From RGIG6374 sp045600965 (lineage in GTDB: Bacteria > Bacteroidota > Bacteroidia > Bacteroidales > UBA932): a stretch of 41,725 bases of DNA. Where the stretch lies: NCBI GenBank assembly GCA_045600965.1, contig JAZRYW010000028.1:1-41725 (forward strand), written 5' to 3'. Shown here piece by piece: positions 15,793 to 24,912 of this stretch; the first letter of the stretch is position 1; the number at the start of each line of letters is the position of its first letter. The translations under genes and the position numbers were made by a program. The notes beneath the pieces are model-generated. The model was not told where the DNA came from. It made no database searches and saw only the letters and a program-made list of their open reading frames with translations.

Positions 15793-18589
15793 CAAGGTTG
15801 CGGTCTCCGAACCCGTTGTCCACGCGGGCGCAGGCGGGCCAGAACTTGTTGTCCCTTATCCAGGGCAGAGGGAAGGCCGCGCAGTCGCGTGAGTAGGGGT
15901 GTTTCCACTCGTCGGAGCAGACTTCTACGGCAGTGTGGGGCGCCATCTTGAGCGGATTGTCCTCGGCATCGAAGGTCCCGTCCTTGATTTTGCGGCATTC
16001 GTCGAGGATGGTTTTCATCATTTCCACGAATCTTTCAAGTTCGCCGAAGGGCTCGCTTTCCGTGGGCTCCACCATCAGTGTCTCGTGTACGGGGAATGAC
16101 AGGGTGGGAGCGTGGAATCCGAAGTCCATCATACGCTTCGCCACATCGGTGGCATCAACTCCATATTCGGCCTTGAAGTGCCTCAGGTCTATGATGCATT
16201 CGTGGGCAACCCTGCCTGTCGCACCGGTGTAGAGCGTACTGAACTCTGGCTGCAGACGCTTCGCAATGTAGTTGGCGTTGAGTATCGCTATCTCGGAGCA
16301 GCGCTTCAAGCCTTCAGCCCCGAGCATCTTTATGTATGCGTGGGTGATGGGGAGAAGCAGCGGGCTGCCGTAAGGCGCAGCGCTGACTGCGGTGACACCC
16401 TTTCCGCCGCATTCCGGCACGACGGGGTGCCCGGGAAGATAGGGTACGAGCGCCTCGGTTGCGCAGATGGGGCCCACTCCGGGACCGCCGCCACCGTGAG
16501 GCATCGCAAAGGTCTTGTGGAGGTTGAGGTGGCAGACATCCGCTCCTATGAAGCCGGGGTTCGTAAGTCCGCACTGTGCGTTCATATTTGCGCCGTCCAT
16601 ATACAGAAGGCCGCCGTTGCTGTGGATGATGTCGGCTATCTCACGTATCCTGACTTCGAACACGCCGTGAGTGGAGGGGTAGGTTATCATCATACCGGCA
16701 AGCCTGTCAGAAGCCTCTGCAGCCTTTTCACGCAGTTCTTCAACGTCTATGTTGCCGTTTTCGTCACATCCCACCTGCACAATCGAGAAACCTGCCATAG
16801 CGGCTGATGCAGGGTTGGTTCCGTGGGCGGAAGTGGGTATCAGCATAATTCTGCGCTGCTCACCGCCATTGGCCAGAAGATATCCGCGTATGGTCATAAG
16901 ACCGGCATATTCTCCTGCGGCACCGGAGTTGGGCTGGAGTGAACATCCTGCGAAACCGGTGATGACGGCAAGGTCGTGCTCAACCTCGTGAATCAGCTGC
17001 AGAGTGCCTTCACACTGCCATTGGGGGGCGAAAGGATGGACATCGGCGAATTCGCTCCAGCTCAGGGGCATCATCTCCACTGCTGCGTTCAACTTCATTG
17101 TGCAGCTTCCGAGAGGTATCATCGAATGAGTGAGCGAGATGTCCCGCCGTTCCAGTTTCTTTATGTACCGCATCATCTCTGTTTCGGAGTGATGGCTGTT
17201 GAACACGTCTTCTGTAAGTATTTCGCTTTCCCTTGCAAGGAAGACGGGCTTTTGGGATTCCTCGGGGCAGCTTTCCCCGCAGCCGAAGATTCCGCATATC
17301 AGTTTCGCCTCGCGGTATGACGAGAGTTCGTCGAAGCTTATGCGGATATTGCCTTGAGGGGTGTAGAAGAAGTTCAGGCCCGAAGCTTCAGCGCGCTTGC
17401 GGATGTTGTCCGCATCAGCGCCGGCAATCTCGACGGTGTCGAAGAATTCCCCGTTCACGATGCGGTATCCGGCCTCCTTGAGGCTTGCGGCCACTGCGTG
17501 GGCATAACCGTAGGCATTGAGGGCGATATCCCTTATGCCTTCGGGCCCGTGCCATACTGCGAACATACCGGTCATCGTTGCCATAAGCGCCGTTGCAGTG
17601 CAGATATTGGATGTCGCGCGCTCCCTCTTGATGTGCTGTTCGCGTGTCTGCAGGGCCAGCCTGGTGGCCTTGTTGCCGAGCCTGTCGACAGAAACACCGA
17701 TTATCCTTCCGGGCAGGTTGCGCTTGAATTCGGGCTTTGTGGCCATCCAACCCGCTGTCGGGCCTCCGAATCCCATAGGCAGACCGAAACGCTGGGCGCT
17801 TCCCATTGCGATATCGGCTCCCCAGGCGGCAGGCTCCTTGAGTACGGCAAGCGCAAGAAGATCGCAGTATGCGGCCACAAGTATGCCTTTTTCGTGCATA
17901 GAAGAGCAGAACTGCGAATAGTCCCGCACCTGTCCGTCTGCCGCGGGATATTGAACAATGGCTCCATAGACCTTGTCCGTGGCTTCGAAAGTGCTCCAGG
18001 AAGCGGTCTGTATCTCTATCCCCAGAGCTGCCGCGCGGGTCCTGAGCACTGAAAGCACTTGAGGGAAGATGTTTTCATCCACGAATACCACATTCTTTCC
18101 TGCCTTGACGGCATCCTTGGGACGGAGCTCGAACATCATCCTCATAGCTTCAGAGGCCGCCGTGGCATCGTCCAGCATTGAGCAGTTGGATAATCCGAAG
18201 CCTGTGAGTGACGAAATCATAGTCTGGAAGACCAGCAGAGCTTCAAGACGGCCCTGGGAGATTTCGGCCTGATAGGGGGTGTATGAAGTGTACCAGCTCG
18301 GATTCTCGAAGATGTTGCGGGTTATCACGGCGGGAGAGGCGGTGCCGTAGAATCCCATACCTATCATGGAACGGAAATGTCTGTTCTTCGAGGCAATTTC
18401 CTTGAGAGAGGCAAGATATTCATATTCGCTGACGGGAGCATCCAGTTCAAGGGGCTTTTTCAGAAGTATGTCCTTGGGGACAGTCTGCCCGATGAGTTCG
18501 TCCAGGGATGAGACTCCGAGTTCACGGAGCATCAATTCTATTTTTCCGGCCTGCGGACCGTTATGTCTGTCTGTGAATGATAGTGGCAT
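15767..18589 (-). CDS. gcvP: Glycine dehydrogenase (decarboxylating), GcvP P-protein (940 aa)
   Basis: The PLP enzyme of the glycine cleavage system decarboxylates glycine and loads aminomethyl onto the H-protein lipoyl arm. It is the long single-chain type: an N-terminal half (FTDRHNGP ... GMGFYGTASPAVITRNIFENPSWYTSYTPYQAEISQGRLEALL) fused to the PLP-bearing C-terminal half with Lys692 in LNLHKTFAMPHGGGGPG. Length is normal. gcvT and gcvH are not in the window and no glycine riboswitch is evident. It starts 11 bases after rodA on the same strand, so it may be read from the mre operon. Confidence 0.98.
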   Translation of the reverse strand: MPLSFTDRHNGPQAGKIELMLRELGVSSLDELIGQTVPKDILLKKPLELDAPVSEYEYLASLKEIASKNRHFRSMIGMGFYGTASPAVITRNIFENPSWYTSYTPYQAEISQGRLEALLVFQTMISSLTGFGLSNCSMLDDATAASEAMRMMFELRPKDAVKAGKNVVFVDENIFPQVLSVLRTRAAALGIEIQTASWSTFEATDKVYGAIVQYPAADGQVRDYSQFCSSMHEKGILVAAYCDLLALAVLKEPAAWGADIAMGSAQRFGLPMGFGGPTAGWMATKPEFKRNLPGRIIGVSVDRLGNKATRLALQTREQHIKRERATSNICTATALMATMTGMFAVWHGPEGIRDIALNAYGYAHAVAASLKEAGYRIVNGEFFDTVEIAGADADNIRKRAEASGLNFFYTPQGNIRISFDELSSYREAKLICGIFGCGESCPEESQKPVFLARESEILTEDVFNSHHSETEMMRYIKKLERRDISLTHSMIPLGSCTMKLNAAVEMMPLSWSEFADVHPFAPQWQCEGTLQLIHEVEHDLAVITGFAGCSLQPNSGAAGEYAGLMTIRGYLLANGGEQRRIMLIPTSAHGTNPASAAMAGFSIVQVGCDENGNIDVEELREKAAEASDRLAGMMITYPSTHGVFEVRIREIADIIHSNGGLLYMDGANMNAQCGLTNPGFIGADVCHLNLHKTFAMPHGGGGPGVGPICATEALVPYLPGHPVVPECGGKGVTAVSAAPYGSPLLLPITHAYIKMLGAEGLKRCSEIAILNANYIAKRLQPEFSTLYTGATGRVAHECIIDLRHFKAEYGVDATDVAKRMMDFGFHAPTLSFPVHETLMVEPTESEPFGELERFVEMMKTILDECRKIKDGTFDAEDNPLKMAPHTAVEVCSDEWKHPYSRDCAAFPLPWIRDNKFWPACARVDNGFGDRNLVTVSQNCC

Positions 18590-18600
18590 ATTGAGTATGA

Positions 18601-19899
18601 TTAATTGTTATATTTCCAACGTTCCAGGTCAAGCCTGATGAAGATGAAGAGCATTATGGTGAAGCACAGAAGCGAGCTTCCTCCGTAACTCATAAATGGA
18701 AGCGGGATGCCGATTACCGGCAGGAGGCCTATGGTCATACCGATGTTGATGAAGACGTGCATCGCGAAACAGAATGCGACGCAGTAGCCGTATATCCTGA
18801 CGAATGAGTTGCCGGCCTTTTCAGAAAGGTTCAGAATCCTGATAAGAAGCGTGGCGTACAGGATTATCAGGAATATGGAGCCCACGAAGCCCCATTCTTC
18901 GCCTACGGTGCAGAATATGAAGTCAGTGCTCTGCTCCGGTACGAATGAATACTTTGTCTGAGTGCCCTGCAGGTAACCTTTTCCGAAGAACCCGCCGGAG
19001 CCTATGGCTATCTTCGACTGGTTCACGTTGTACCCCACGCCCATAGGGTCCTCAGTTATGCCGAGAAGCAGCTCGATGCGGTCGCGCTGGTGTTCCTGCA
19101 GGACCTTTTCGAAGAAGAAATCGACTGAGAATATGTAGCCTGCCCCTATGACAAGCGCCAGCAGGTAAAGCTTGAGCAGTTTGCCGCGGTGTCTGAGCCT
19201 GTGGTAGCGGGGGAGGCTGCGCCTGTGGAGCAGATACACCACAAGAAGCGCTGACGCGAGAATTATCAGGGACGTGACCGGAGATGTGATAAGCGTGAGT
19301 ATGAACAGGATGATGAAGGCTATGCCCGCTATAAGCACGAGGCCTGACATACCCTCCCGGAAAAGCATGAACAGCAGGCCGCCGAACACGAGCATCGATC
19401 CGGTTTCGTGTTCAAGCAGTATCAGCCCTGCAGGGAGGATTATCAGCAAGGCCACCGTCACCGCATTCCGCGTGCTCTTCAGGGTGAACGAAGGTTTGCT
19501 CATAAAGGTGGCGAGCACCAGGTATGTGGCGATTTTCGCCAGTTCGGCCGGCTGGAATCTGATGGGTCCGAGGGCCAGCCAGCTTTTTGACCCGTTAACC
19601 TCCGTACCCACGGCAGGCATTATGAGCAGGACGCCGATCATAAGGATGTAGAACCCCCACGACAGGGTCAGGTACACATCCGGATTGATGGCGAATATTA
19701 TGATGAACGCCATCAGGATGCTGATACCTATCCAGATGAGCTGTTTGCCGTATTTCGTGCTGAAGTCGAAGATGTCATACACTCCGTCGTCGCTGTAGCA
19801 CGACGCCGTGATGTTCAGAAGACCGAAGAATACAAGGAGAAGGTAGCATATTACAAGCACCCAGTCGATCTTTTTGAATATGTTCTCGCTGCTTCTCAT
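18601..19899 (-). CDS. rodA: Rod-shape SEDS glycosyltransferase RodA (432 aa)
   Basis: A polytopic membrane protein that polymerises lipid II during elongation together with PBP2. About ten hydrophobic segments are visible, beginning at WVLVICYLLLVFFGLLNI. SEDS signatures include LGPIRFQPAELAKIATYL, a long extracytoplasmic loop ending FVPEQSTDFIFCTVGEEWGF, and PVIGIPLPFMSYGGSSLL near the end. It directly abuts mrdA (no spacer), so the two partners are translationally linked. Confidence 0.97.
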   Translation of the reverse strand: MRSSENIFKKIDWVLVICYLLLVFFGLLNITASCYSDDGVYDIFDFSTKYGKQLIWIGISILMAFIIIFAINPDVYLTLSWGFYILMIGVLLIMPAVGTEVNGSKSWLALGPIRFQPAELAKIATYLVLATFMSKPSFTLKSTRNAVTVALLIILPAGLILLEHETGSMLVFGGLLFMLFREGMSGLVLIAGIAFIILFILTLITSPVTSLIILASALLVVYLLHRRSLPRYHRLRHRGKLLKLYLLALVIGAGYIFSVDFFFEKVLQEHQRDRIELLLGITEDPMGVGYNVNQSKIAIGSGGFFGKGYLQGTQTKYSFVPEQSTDFIFCTVGEEWGFVGSIFLIILYATLLIRILNLSEKAGNSFVRIYGYCVAFCFAMHVFINIGMTIGLLPVIGIPLPFMSYGGSSLLCFTIMLFIFIRLDLERWKYNN

Positions 19900-21762
19900 T
19901 TACTTCCTGTTTGTCTTCACCCTTACCTTGTGCTTCAGGTCTGTTTTCAGCATATTCTGCTCCATAGGCTTCCGTCTGTCGGATATCTCGCCGTTGATGT
20001 ATTTCTCCACGAGCAGGGATGCGATGGGGCAGGCCCAGGTGCCTCCGAAGCCGGCGTTCTCGATGTATGCAGCCACGGCTATCTTCGGATTGTCCATTGG
20101 AGCGAAGCAGATGAAAACCGAATGGTCGTCACCGTGAGGATTCTGTGCCGTTCCTGTCTTGCCGCAGACGTCAAGGCCCTCGATATATGCGTTCCGGGCT
20201 GTTCCCCCGGCCCCGGCGGGGCTGTTTACGGCCATCCACATACCCTTTATGACCTTCGGGAAATGGGTGGTGTCCACCATAGTGTAGTGGCGTTGATGAT
20301 ACTTTGCGAGTTTTTCGGGCTCGGTTTCGTCATACTTTACGATATGCGGCGTGATGTAGTAGCCGCGGTTGGCTATGGTGGCGGCGAAGTTGGCAAGGTG
20401 CAACGGCGTGCAGCCGAGTTCGCCCTGTCCGATGGAGAGTGATATGACGGTCAGTGAACGCCATCCCTTCTTGCCGTAATATTTGTCGTAGAGCGAGCTT
20501 CCGGGAACATATCCCGCCTGCTCGGAGGGGAAGTCGGTGCCGAGTTTGGTGCCGAATCCGAAACTTTTGACGTACTGCTGCCACTGGTCCATCGCCTCCT
20601 GTATGGACGGATATCTGTTGTTGTCGAGTATGTTGCGCAGCACATAGCAGTAGTATGCGTTGCAGGACATCATTATCGACTCATACATATCAAGGGGGGA
20701 ACGGTGACCGTGGCATCCCAGCTTGACGTTGCCCATATGGAACCCGCGGGAGCAGGGATACTTGTTCTCCGGCTTGAGTACGCCTTCCTGCAGCCCTATG
20801 AGTCCGTTGCAGAGCTTGAACACCGAGCCGGGGGGCTGGGCGGACATCACAGCGCGGTTGTACATCGGCTTGTAGGGGTCATTGACAATCTCGTCATAGT
20901 GCTTGCTGATGTCATCAAGTATCGACATATCTATGCCGGGGCTGGATATCAGGGCGAGAATCTCACCTGTGGAGGGTTCTATTGCCACCACCGAGCCCAC
21001 CTTGTTCTTCATCAGCTGTTCGCCATACTGCTGGAGTTCGGCATCGATGGTCGTGGTTATGTCGTCTCCGGCAATTGGAGGTATATCGTAGGCGCCGTCC
21101 TCGTATCTCGAAAGTATGCGGTTGCGGGAGTCCCTGAGGTATATCTGGTAACCTTTTTCACCCTTGAGCCTGTCCTCGCAGGAACGTTCAAGGCCCGTCT
21201 TGCCGACATAGTCCCCGCTCCTGTACTCCGGATGGGCTTCGAGGTAGTCGGCGTCAACTTCGGAAATATAGCCCACAAGGTTGGCTCCGGCATCATACGG
21301 GTAGCTGCGAGCTGTACGCTGCAGTCCGCTGAACCCTTCGAAACTGGCGGAATGCTCGATGAACATATTGTACTGTTCGGCGGAAACGTGCTTGATGAAG
21401 GTTTCGGTCCTGTATCCGATTCTGGTGCGATAGGTCCTGTAGTAGCGGAACCGGTCATTGATGTAGGACGTGTCGATGTCGAATATCCTTGCAAGCTCCA
21501 GCGTGTCGAAGGGCGTGACTTCGCGGGGTGTCACCATTATGTCGTAGATGACCTTGTTGCCGACGAGAATACGTCCGTTCCTGTCCCTTATCTGACCTCT
21601 CGCGGGGTATGCGGTGACATACTTCAAGGCATTGTTGCCGGCATTGATCTTATACTGCTTGTCTATTATCTGGATTGTGAAAAGCCTTATGACAAGAATC
21701 AGGCATACGGCAAGAATACCGATAACCAGTATGGTCTTCCTGTTCCTTCCGCCGTTTTCCAT
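19900..21762 (-). CDS. mrdA: Penicillin-binding protein 2, elongation transpeptidase (620 aa)
   Basis: A class B PBP that crosslinks peptidoglycan in the elongasome. It has a short cytosolic tail, one membrane helix (about 11-33), and a dimerisation/pedestal region starting with YPARGQIRDRNGR (53-64). The transpeptidase domain has S313-x-x-K316 (PPGSVFK), S366-C-N368 and K535-T-G (GKTGTAQNP). A basic tail follows (about 595-620). Length is normal. It sits between mreD (4-base gap) and rodA. Confidence 0.97.
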   Translation of the reverse strand: MENGGRNRKTILVIGILAVCLILVIRLFTIQIIDKQYKINAGNNALKYVTAYPARGQIRDRNGRILVGNKVIYDIMVTPREVTPFDTLELARIFDIDTSYINDRFRYYRTYRTRIGYRTETFIKHVSAEQYNMFIEHSASFEGFSGLQRTARSYPYDAGANLVGYISEVDADYLEAHPEYRSGDYVGKTGLERSCEDRLKGEKGYQIYLRDSRNRILSRYEDGAYDIPPIAGDDITTTIDAELQQYGEQLMKNKVGSVVAIEPSTGEILALISSPGIDMSILDDISKHYDEIVNDPYKPMYNRAVMSAQPPGSVFKLCNGLIGLQEGVLKPENKYPCSRGFHMGNVKLGCHGHRSPLDMYESIMMSCNAYYCYVLRNILDNNRYPSIQEAMDQWQQYVKSFGFGTKLGTDFPSEQAGYVPGSSLYDKYYGKKGWRSLTVISLSIGQGELGCTPLHLANFAATIANRGYYITPHIVKYDETEPEKLAKYHQRHYTMVDTTHFPKVIKGMWMAVNSPAGAGGTARNAYIEGLDVCGKTGTAQNPHGDDHSVFICFAPMDNPKIAVAAYIENAGFGGTWACPIASLLVEKYINGEISDRRKPMEQNMLKTDLKHKVRVKTNRK

Positions 21763-21766
21763 CCTT

Positions 21767-22264
21767 CTATCTCTCGTTTACAAGTGTGAAACCGATGAAG
21801 AGGGAGAGGCAGAAATCGGCTGCCACGCTGCACACCAGCCTCATCAGGAAGAACCCGAAAGGCCTGGCGCCTATGCCGTCCAGAAGTATGTACACCAGAA
21901 GATACAGGGCAACGGCGAGCAGCAGATAGACAGAGTATTTGCCTGTCCCCACAGACTGAGGAGAGGCCGGAACGGGAAGGTCCGAGTTCTCGTTGCCGAT
22001 TGTGGCGTCGAAAAGGAAATTCCTGGAAAGACCCAGCAGAGTTGCGGCGGCGGCGTTGAGGCCCAGGACTCCGTCGCTCATCATATCTGCAAGCAGGGCC
22101 AGCGCGAACCCCGCGGTCATCACGGCCGTGGCGCTCCATTTCTGCGGAAGTGAAAGGATCATCAGGGGGATAACCGTGAGCATAAGATACTGTCCGACGT
22201 TGATATAGTCGTTCAGCAGGAACTGAATCAGTATCAGCAGTATGAAAGTCACTATTCTTCTCAT
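21767..22264 (-). CDS. mreD: Rod-shape-determining protein MreD (165 aa)
   Basis: A small polytopic membrane protein of the elongasome with about five hydrophobic segments (IVTFILLILIQFLL; MLTVIPLMILSLP; TAGFALALLADMMSDGVLGLNAAA; YLLLAVALYLLVYILLD; LVCSVAADFCLSLFIGF). The DGVLGLNAAAATLLGLSR stretch fits the MreD pattern of an Asp-Gly-lined loop after helix three. Sequence conservation in this family is low, so position between mreC (4-base overlap) and mrdA is strong support. Confidence 0.92.
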   Translation of the reverse strand: MRRIVTFILLILIQFLLNDYINVGQYLMLTVIPLMILSLPQKWSATAVMTAGFALALLADMMSDGVLGLNAAAATLLGLSRNFLFDATIGNENSDLPVPASPQSVGTGKYSVYLLLAVALYLLVYILLDGIGARPFGFFLMRLVCSVAADFCLSLFIGFTLVNER

Positions 22265-23109
22265 TTCCCTTTCCTGCTCTTTTTTCCGTCGTCGCTCCGC
22301 GCGTCAAGTTCCTTCAGTTCATCGGCGGAACGGTCGGTCACGACATATACGTAGTGAAGCGAATTGTAGTTGGTGAACAGTCTGACATAAAGGTCCAGTG
22401 TCGTGCCGCTGCTGTCGTCCAGCCTCTCGACTACTCCCACCGGGATGTCGGGAGGGAACATTATCGAATAGCCGCTGGTGGCTATCGTGTCACCTACGGA
22501 CACTTCGGTACGCAGAGGAATGCTCTTGACAATGGCAGTGGAGGTGTTCGTCCCTGTCCAGGTCATAGGCCCGAAGACGCCGTTGCCGGCAATCTTCACG
22601 CTGACGCTCTGTGATGTGTTGAGAAGCGATATGACCAGGCTGTGGTGTTCGCTGACAGAGTGTATGACGCCGACCACGCCGTTGCCCGTTATGACTCCCA
22701 TATCATTCTTCAGACCGTCTGCCGCTCCCTTGTCGATTATGATGTAGTTGTGCTGCTTGTTGACCGAGTTCTTCACGACTTCGGCATTGATGTAGCCGTA
22801 GCGGCTGTCCCTGATGTCGATGCCGCGGGTCGAATCGAGCTCGTGCGTCAGGGCCTTGTAATATTCCATCTCACGACGCAGGAAGGCGTTCTCCTCCGCC
22901 AGATAACCGTTGGTGGAGGCAAGGCTGAAATAATGACGGATGGATTCGCCGTTTTTCCACATATGTATCTGCGCTCCGCGGACAGCGCCAAGGATACGGT
23001 ACCTCTGTACGGCGCCGTTGTTGGTCAATAAAACCAGGGACACCGCCTCCAATGCTATGAAGAGAGCGATTGTAAGCAGTGTCCTGTATAGGGAGGTTGT
23101 GCGCCCCAT
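22261..23109 (-). CDS. mreC: Rod-shape-determining protein MreC (282 aa)
   Basis: A bitopic scaffold linking MreB to the periplasmic synthases. One membrane helix (about 9-29, LLTIALFIALEAVSLVLLTN) is followed by a coiled-coil stretch (LASTNGYLAEENAFLRREMEYYKALTHEL, about 62-90) and the beta-rich MreC domain with NKQHNYIIIDKGAADGLKNDMGVITGNGVVGVIHSVSEHHS. The C-terminus is very basic. Length is normal. It starts 6 bases after mreB. Confidence 0.96.
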   Translation of the reverse strand: MGRTTSLYRTLLTIALFIALEAVSLVLLTNNGAVQRYRILGAVRGAQIHMWKNGESIRHYFSLASTNGYLAEENAFLRREMEYYKALTHELDSTRGIDIRDSRYGYINAEVVKNSVNKQHNYIIIDKGAADGLKNDMGVITGNGVVGVIHSVSEHHSLVISLLNTSQSVSVKIAGNGVFGPMTWTGTNTSTAIVKSIPLRTEVSVGDTIATSGYSIMFPPDIPVGVVERLDDSSGTTLDLYVRLFTNYNSLHYVYVVTDRSADELKELDARSDDGKKSRKGK

Positions 23110-23115
23110 AAGGTT

Positions 23116-24135
23116 CTACCTCATAAGGAACTTGAGTGAACTTGCGTTCTTCAGCGCGATGCAGGTCCCGCGTGCCACGGCGCGGAGGGGATCCTCCGAT
23201 ACGTGGAACGGTATGTTCATCTTCTTTGACAGACGCTGGTCGAGCCCGCGCAGCAGGGCGCCGCCGCCGGTGAGGAAGATGCCGTTGCGGACGATGTCGG
23301 TGTACAGCTCGGGCGGAGTCTTCTCGAGAACCTGCAGGATGCCGGTTTCGATCTTGGCGATAGACTTGTCAAGGCAATGAGCTATCTCAGCGCTCTGGAC
23401 GGTGACTTCAACGGGGTGGGAGGTCATAAGGTTCGGGCCGTGCACCGTGTAGGGTTCGGGCTCCTCGTCCAACTCGCTTATCGCAGCGCCGATGTTGATC
23501 TTGATGTCCTCTGCGGTGATTTCGCCTATGCGGATGTTATGCTGCTGGCGCATATACTGCTGTATTTCGGAAGTGAACACGTCGCCTGCGACACGGATGC
23601 TCTCGTCAGCCACTATGCCGCCAAGGGAAATGACAGCGATTTCGGTAGTGCCGCCTCCTATGTCGACGACCATATTGCCTTCGGGAGCCTCGACGTCGAG
23701 GCCGATGCCGAGGGCTGCCGCCATAGGCTCGAAAATCAGATATACGTCACGTCCGCCCGCGTGTTCGGAGGAGTCACGGACGGCGCGGATTTCAACTTCA
23801 GTGGAGCCGGAAGGTATGCACACCACCATCTTGATGCTGGGAGAAAAAAGCCTCTTGCGGCTGTTGATGAGTTTCACGAACTCGCGGATCATCTGCTCCG
23901 AAGCATTGAAATCGGCTATCACACCGTCTCTGAGGGGGCGGATTGTCCGGATGTTGGGGTTGCACCTTTCGTGCATCTTCTTGGCTGTCGTGCCCACTGC
24001 CAGGGGCTTGTTTGTGGAACGGTCAAGGGCAATGATGGAAGGCTCGTCAATCACGATCTTGTCATTCATATAGATGACGGTGTTCGCGGTTCCGAGGTCG
24101 ATCGCCAGTTCCTGTGTCAGGAAAGAGAATGCCAT
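23116..24135 (-). CDS. mreB: Actin-like cell-shape protein MreB (339 aa)
   Basis: Forms membrane-bound filaments that guide lateral wall synthesis. Actin-fold motifs are clear: phosphate-1 IDLGTANTVIY (12-22), connect-1, phosphate-2 VVDIGGGTTEIAVISLGGI, and adenosine FLTGGGALLRGLD. Near-identical stretches to other MreBs include RPLRDGVIADF and EPMAAALGIGLDV. It heads the mreBCD-mrdA-rodA(-gcvP) operon, with a -7 box about 25 bases upstream. Confidence 0.98.
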   Translation of the reverse strand: MAFSFLTQELAIDLGTANTVIYMNDKIVIDEPSIIALDRSTNKPLAVGTTAKKMHERCNPNIRTIRPLRDGVIADFNASEQMIREFVKLINSRKRLFSPSIKMVVCIPSGSTEVEIRAVRDSSEHAGGRDVYLIFEPMAAALGIGLDVEAPEGNMVVDIGGGTTEIAVISLGGIVADESIRVAGDVFTSEIQQYMRQQHNIRIGEITAEDIKINIGAAISELDEEPEPYTVHGPNLMTSHPVEVTVQSAEIAHCLDKSIAKIETGILQVLEKTPPELYTDIVRNGIFLTGGGALLRGLDQRLSKKMNIPFHVSEDPLRAVARGTCIALKNASSLKFLMR

Positions 24136-24159
24136 ATTTTCTTATATCGTATTAATGCC

Positions 24160-24167
24160 CAAAATTA
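24160..24167 (-). promoter_or_regulatory. -7 element of the mreB operon promoter
   Basis: Minus-strand TAATTTTG matches TAnnTTTG and lies 24 bases before the mreB start. No TTTG occurs at the expected -33 distance. Confidence 0.45.
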
Positions 24168-24188
24168 CTGATTTTGTCAGAAATCTTT

Positions 24189-24196
24189 TATTTTTG
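24189..24196 (+). promoter_or_regulatory. -7 element of the ispD promoter
   Basis: TATTTTTG matches TAnnTTTG and lies 32 bases before the ispD ATG; the leader downstream is purine-rich (repeated AAAAAG/AAAAAC). No clear -33 box is present. Confidence 0.45.
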
Positions 24197-24228
24197 CGGG
24201 CAAAAGAAATTAACAAAAACAAAAAGAA

Positions 24229-24912
24229 ATGAACAGGAGGCTGTACGCCGTGATAGTCGCCGGCGGACGGGGTACAAGAATGGGCGCCGCTCAGGAAAAA
24301 CAATTCATTGAGCTGGATGGCAAACCGATTCTGAGAAGGACCATCGAGGCCTTCCTTTCAATGAAGGATTGTCCTGAAATCATAGTCGTGCTTCCCGAGG
24401 ACAGAAGGCAGTGGTGGCGGGATTATTGCCGCCGCAGCGGCTTCCTTCCCAAGTTCATCCTGGTGTCCGGAGGCTTCACCCGGTTCCATTCCGTGAGAAA
24501 CGCTCTACAGTATGTGCCCGAGGGCGCGCTTGTCGCGGTGCACGACGGCGTCCGTCCCTTTGTCAGCCCCGAATTTCTCGACTCGATGGCCGAGGCGGCC
24601 CTGGACGTGCCTGCCCTGATTCCCGTCACGCAGTGCACCGATTCAATGAGGCTGCTCAACCCCGACGGCAGCACCCGCGTCGTGGACAGGAAGTCGTACG
24701 TTTGCGTCCAAACCCCCCAGTTCTTCCATTCGGAAGTGCTGTTGAAGGCATACGGACAGGGCTATGACATATCGTTTACGGATGATGCTTCTGTCGTGGA
24801 GGCGTACGGTTGCCCTGTGACAACATTTCCCGGGCCTCGCTGGAATATAAAGATAACGACTCCGGAAGATCTTGGCGCAATCAGCGGGGAGATATTCCGT
24901 GACAACGGATGA
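24229..24912 (+). CDS. ispD: 2-C-methyl-D-erythritol 4-phosphate cytidylyltransferase (227 aa)
   Basis: Couples MEP to CTP, the third step of the non-mevalonate pathway, directly after Dxr. The nucleotide-binding loop is VIVAGGRGTRMGAAQEKQFIEL (8-29). VAVHDGVRPFVSPEF and the C-terminal QTPQFF, FTDDASVVEAYG and WNIKITTPEDL segments are all diagnostic. Length is normal. It is transcribed away from mreB and its stop directly abuts the stop of the convergent regulator gene. Confidence 0.97.
   Translation: MNRRLYAVIVAGGRGTRMGAAQEKQFIELDGKPILRRTIEAFLSMKDCPEIIVVLPEDRRQWWRDYCRRSGFLPKFILVSGGFTRFHSVRNALQYVPEGALVAVHDGVRPFVSPEFLDSMAEAALDVPALIPVTQCTDSMRLLNPDGSTRVVDRKSYVCVQTPQFFHSEVLLKAYGQGYDISFTDDASVVEAYGCPVTTFPGPRWNIKITTPEDLGAISGEIFRDNG

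Noticed and set aside
15590..18600. Glycine riboswitch for gcvP
   Set aside because: Only 11 bases separate rodA and gcvP, leaving no room for an aptamer, and none was recognised nearby.
20704..21789. Long open frame on the plus strand opposite mrdA
   Set aside because: It is antisense to a clear PBP2 gene and mirrors its codon pattern; the predicted protein has no recognisable domain.
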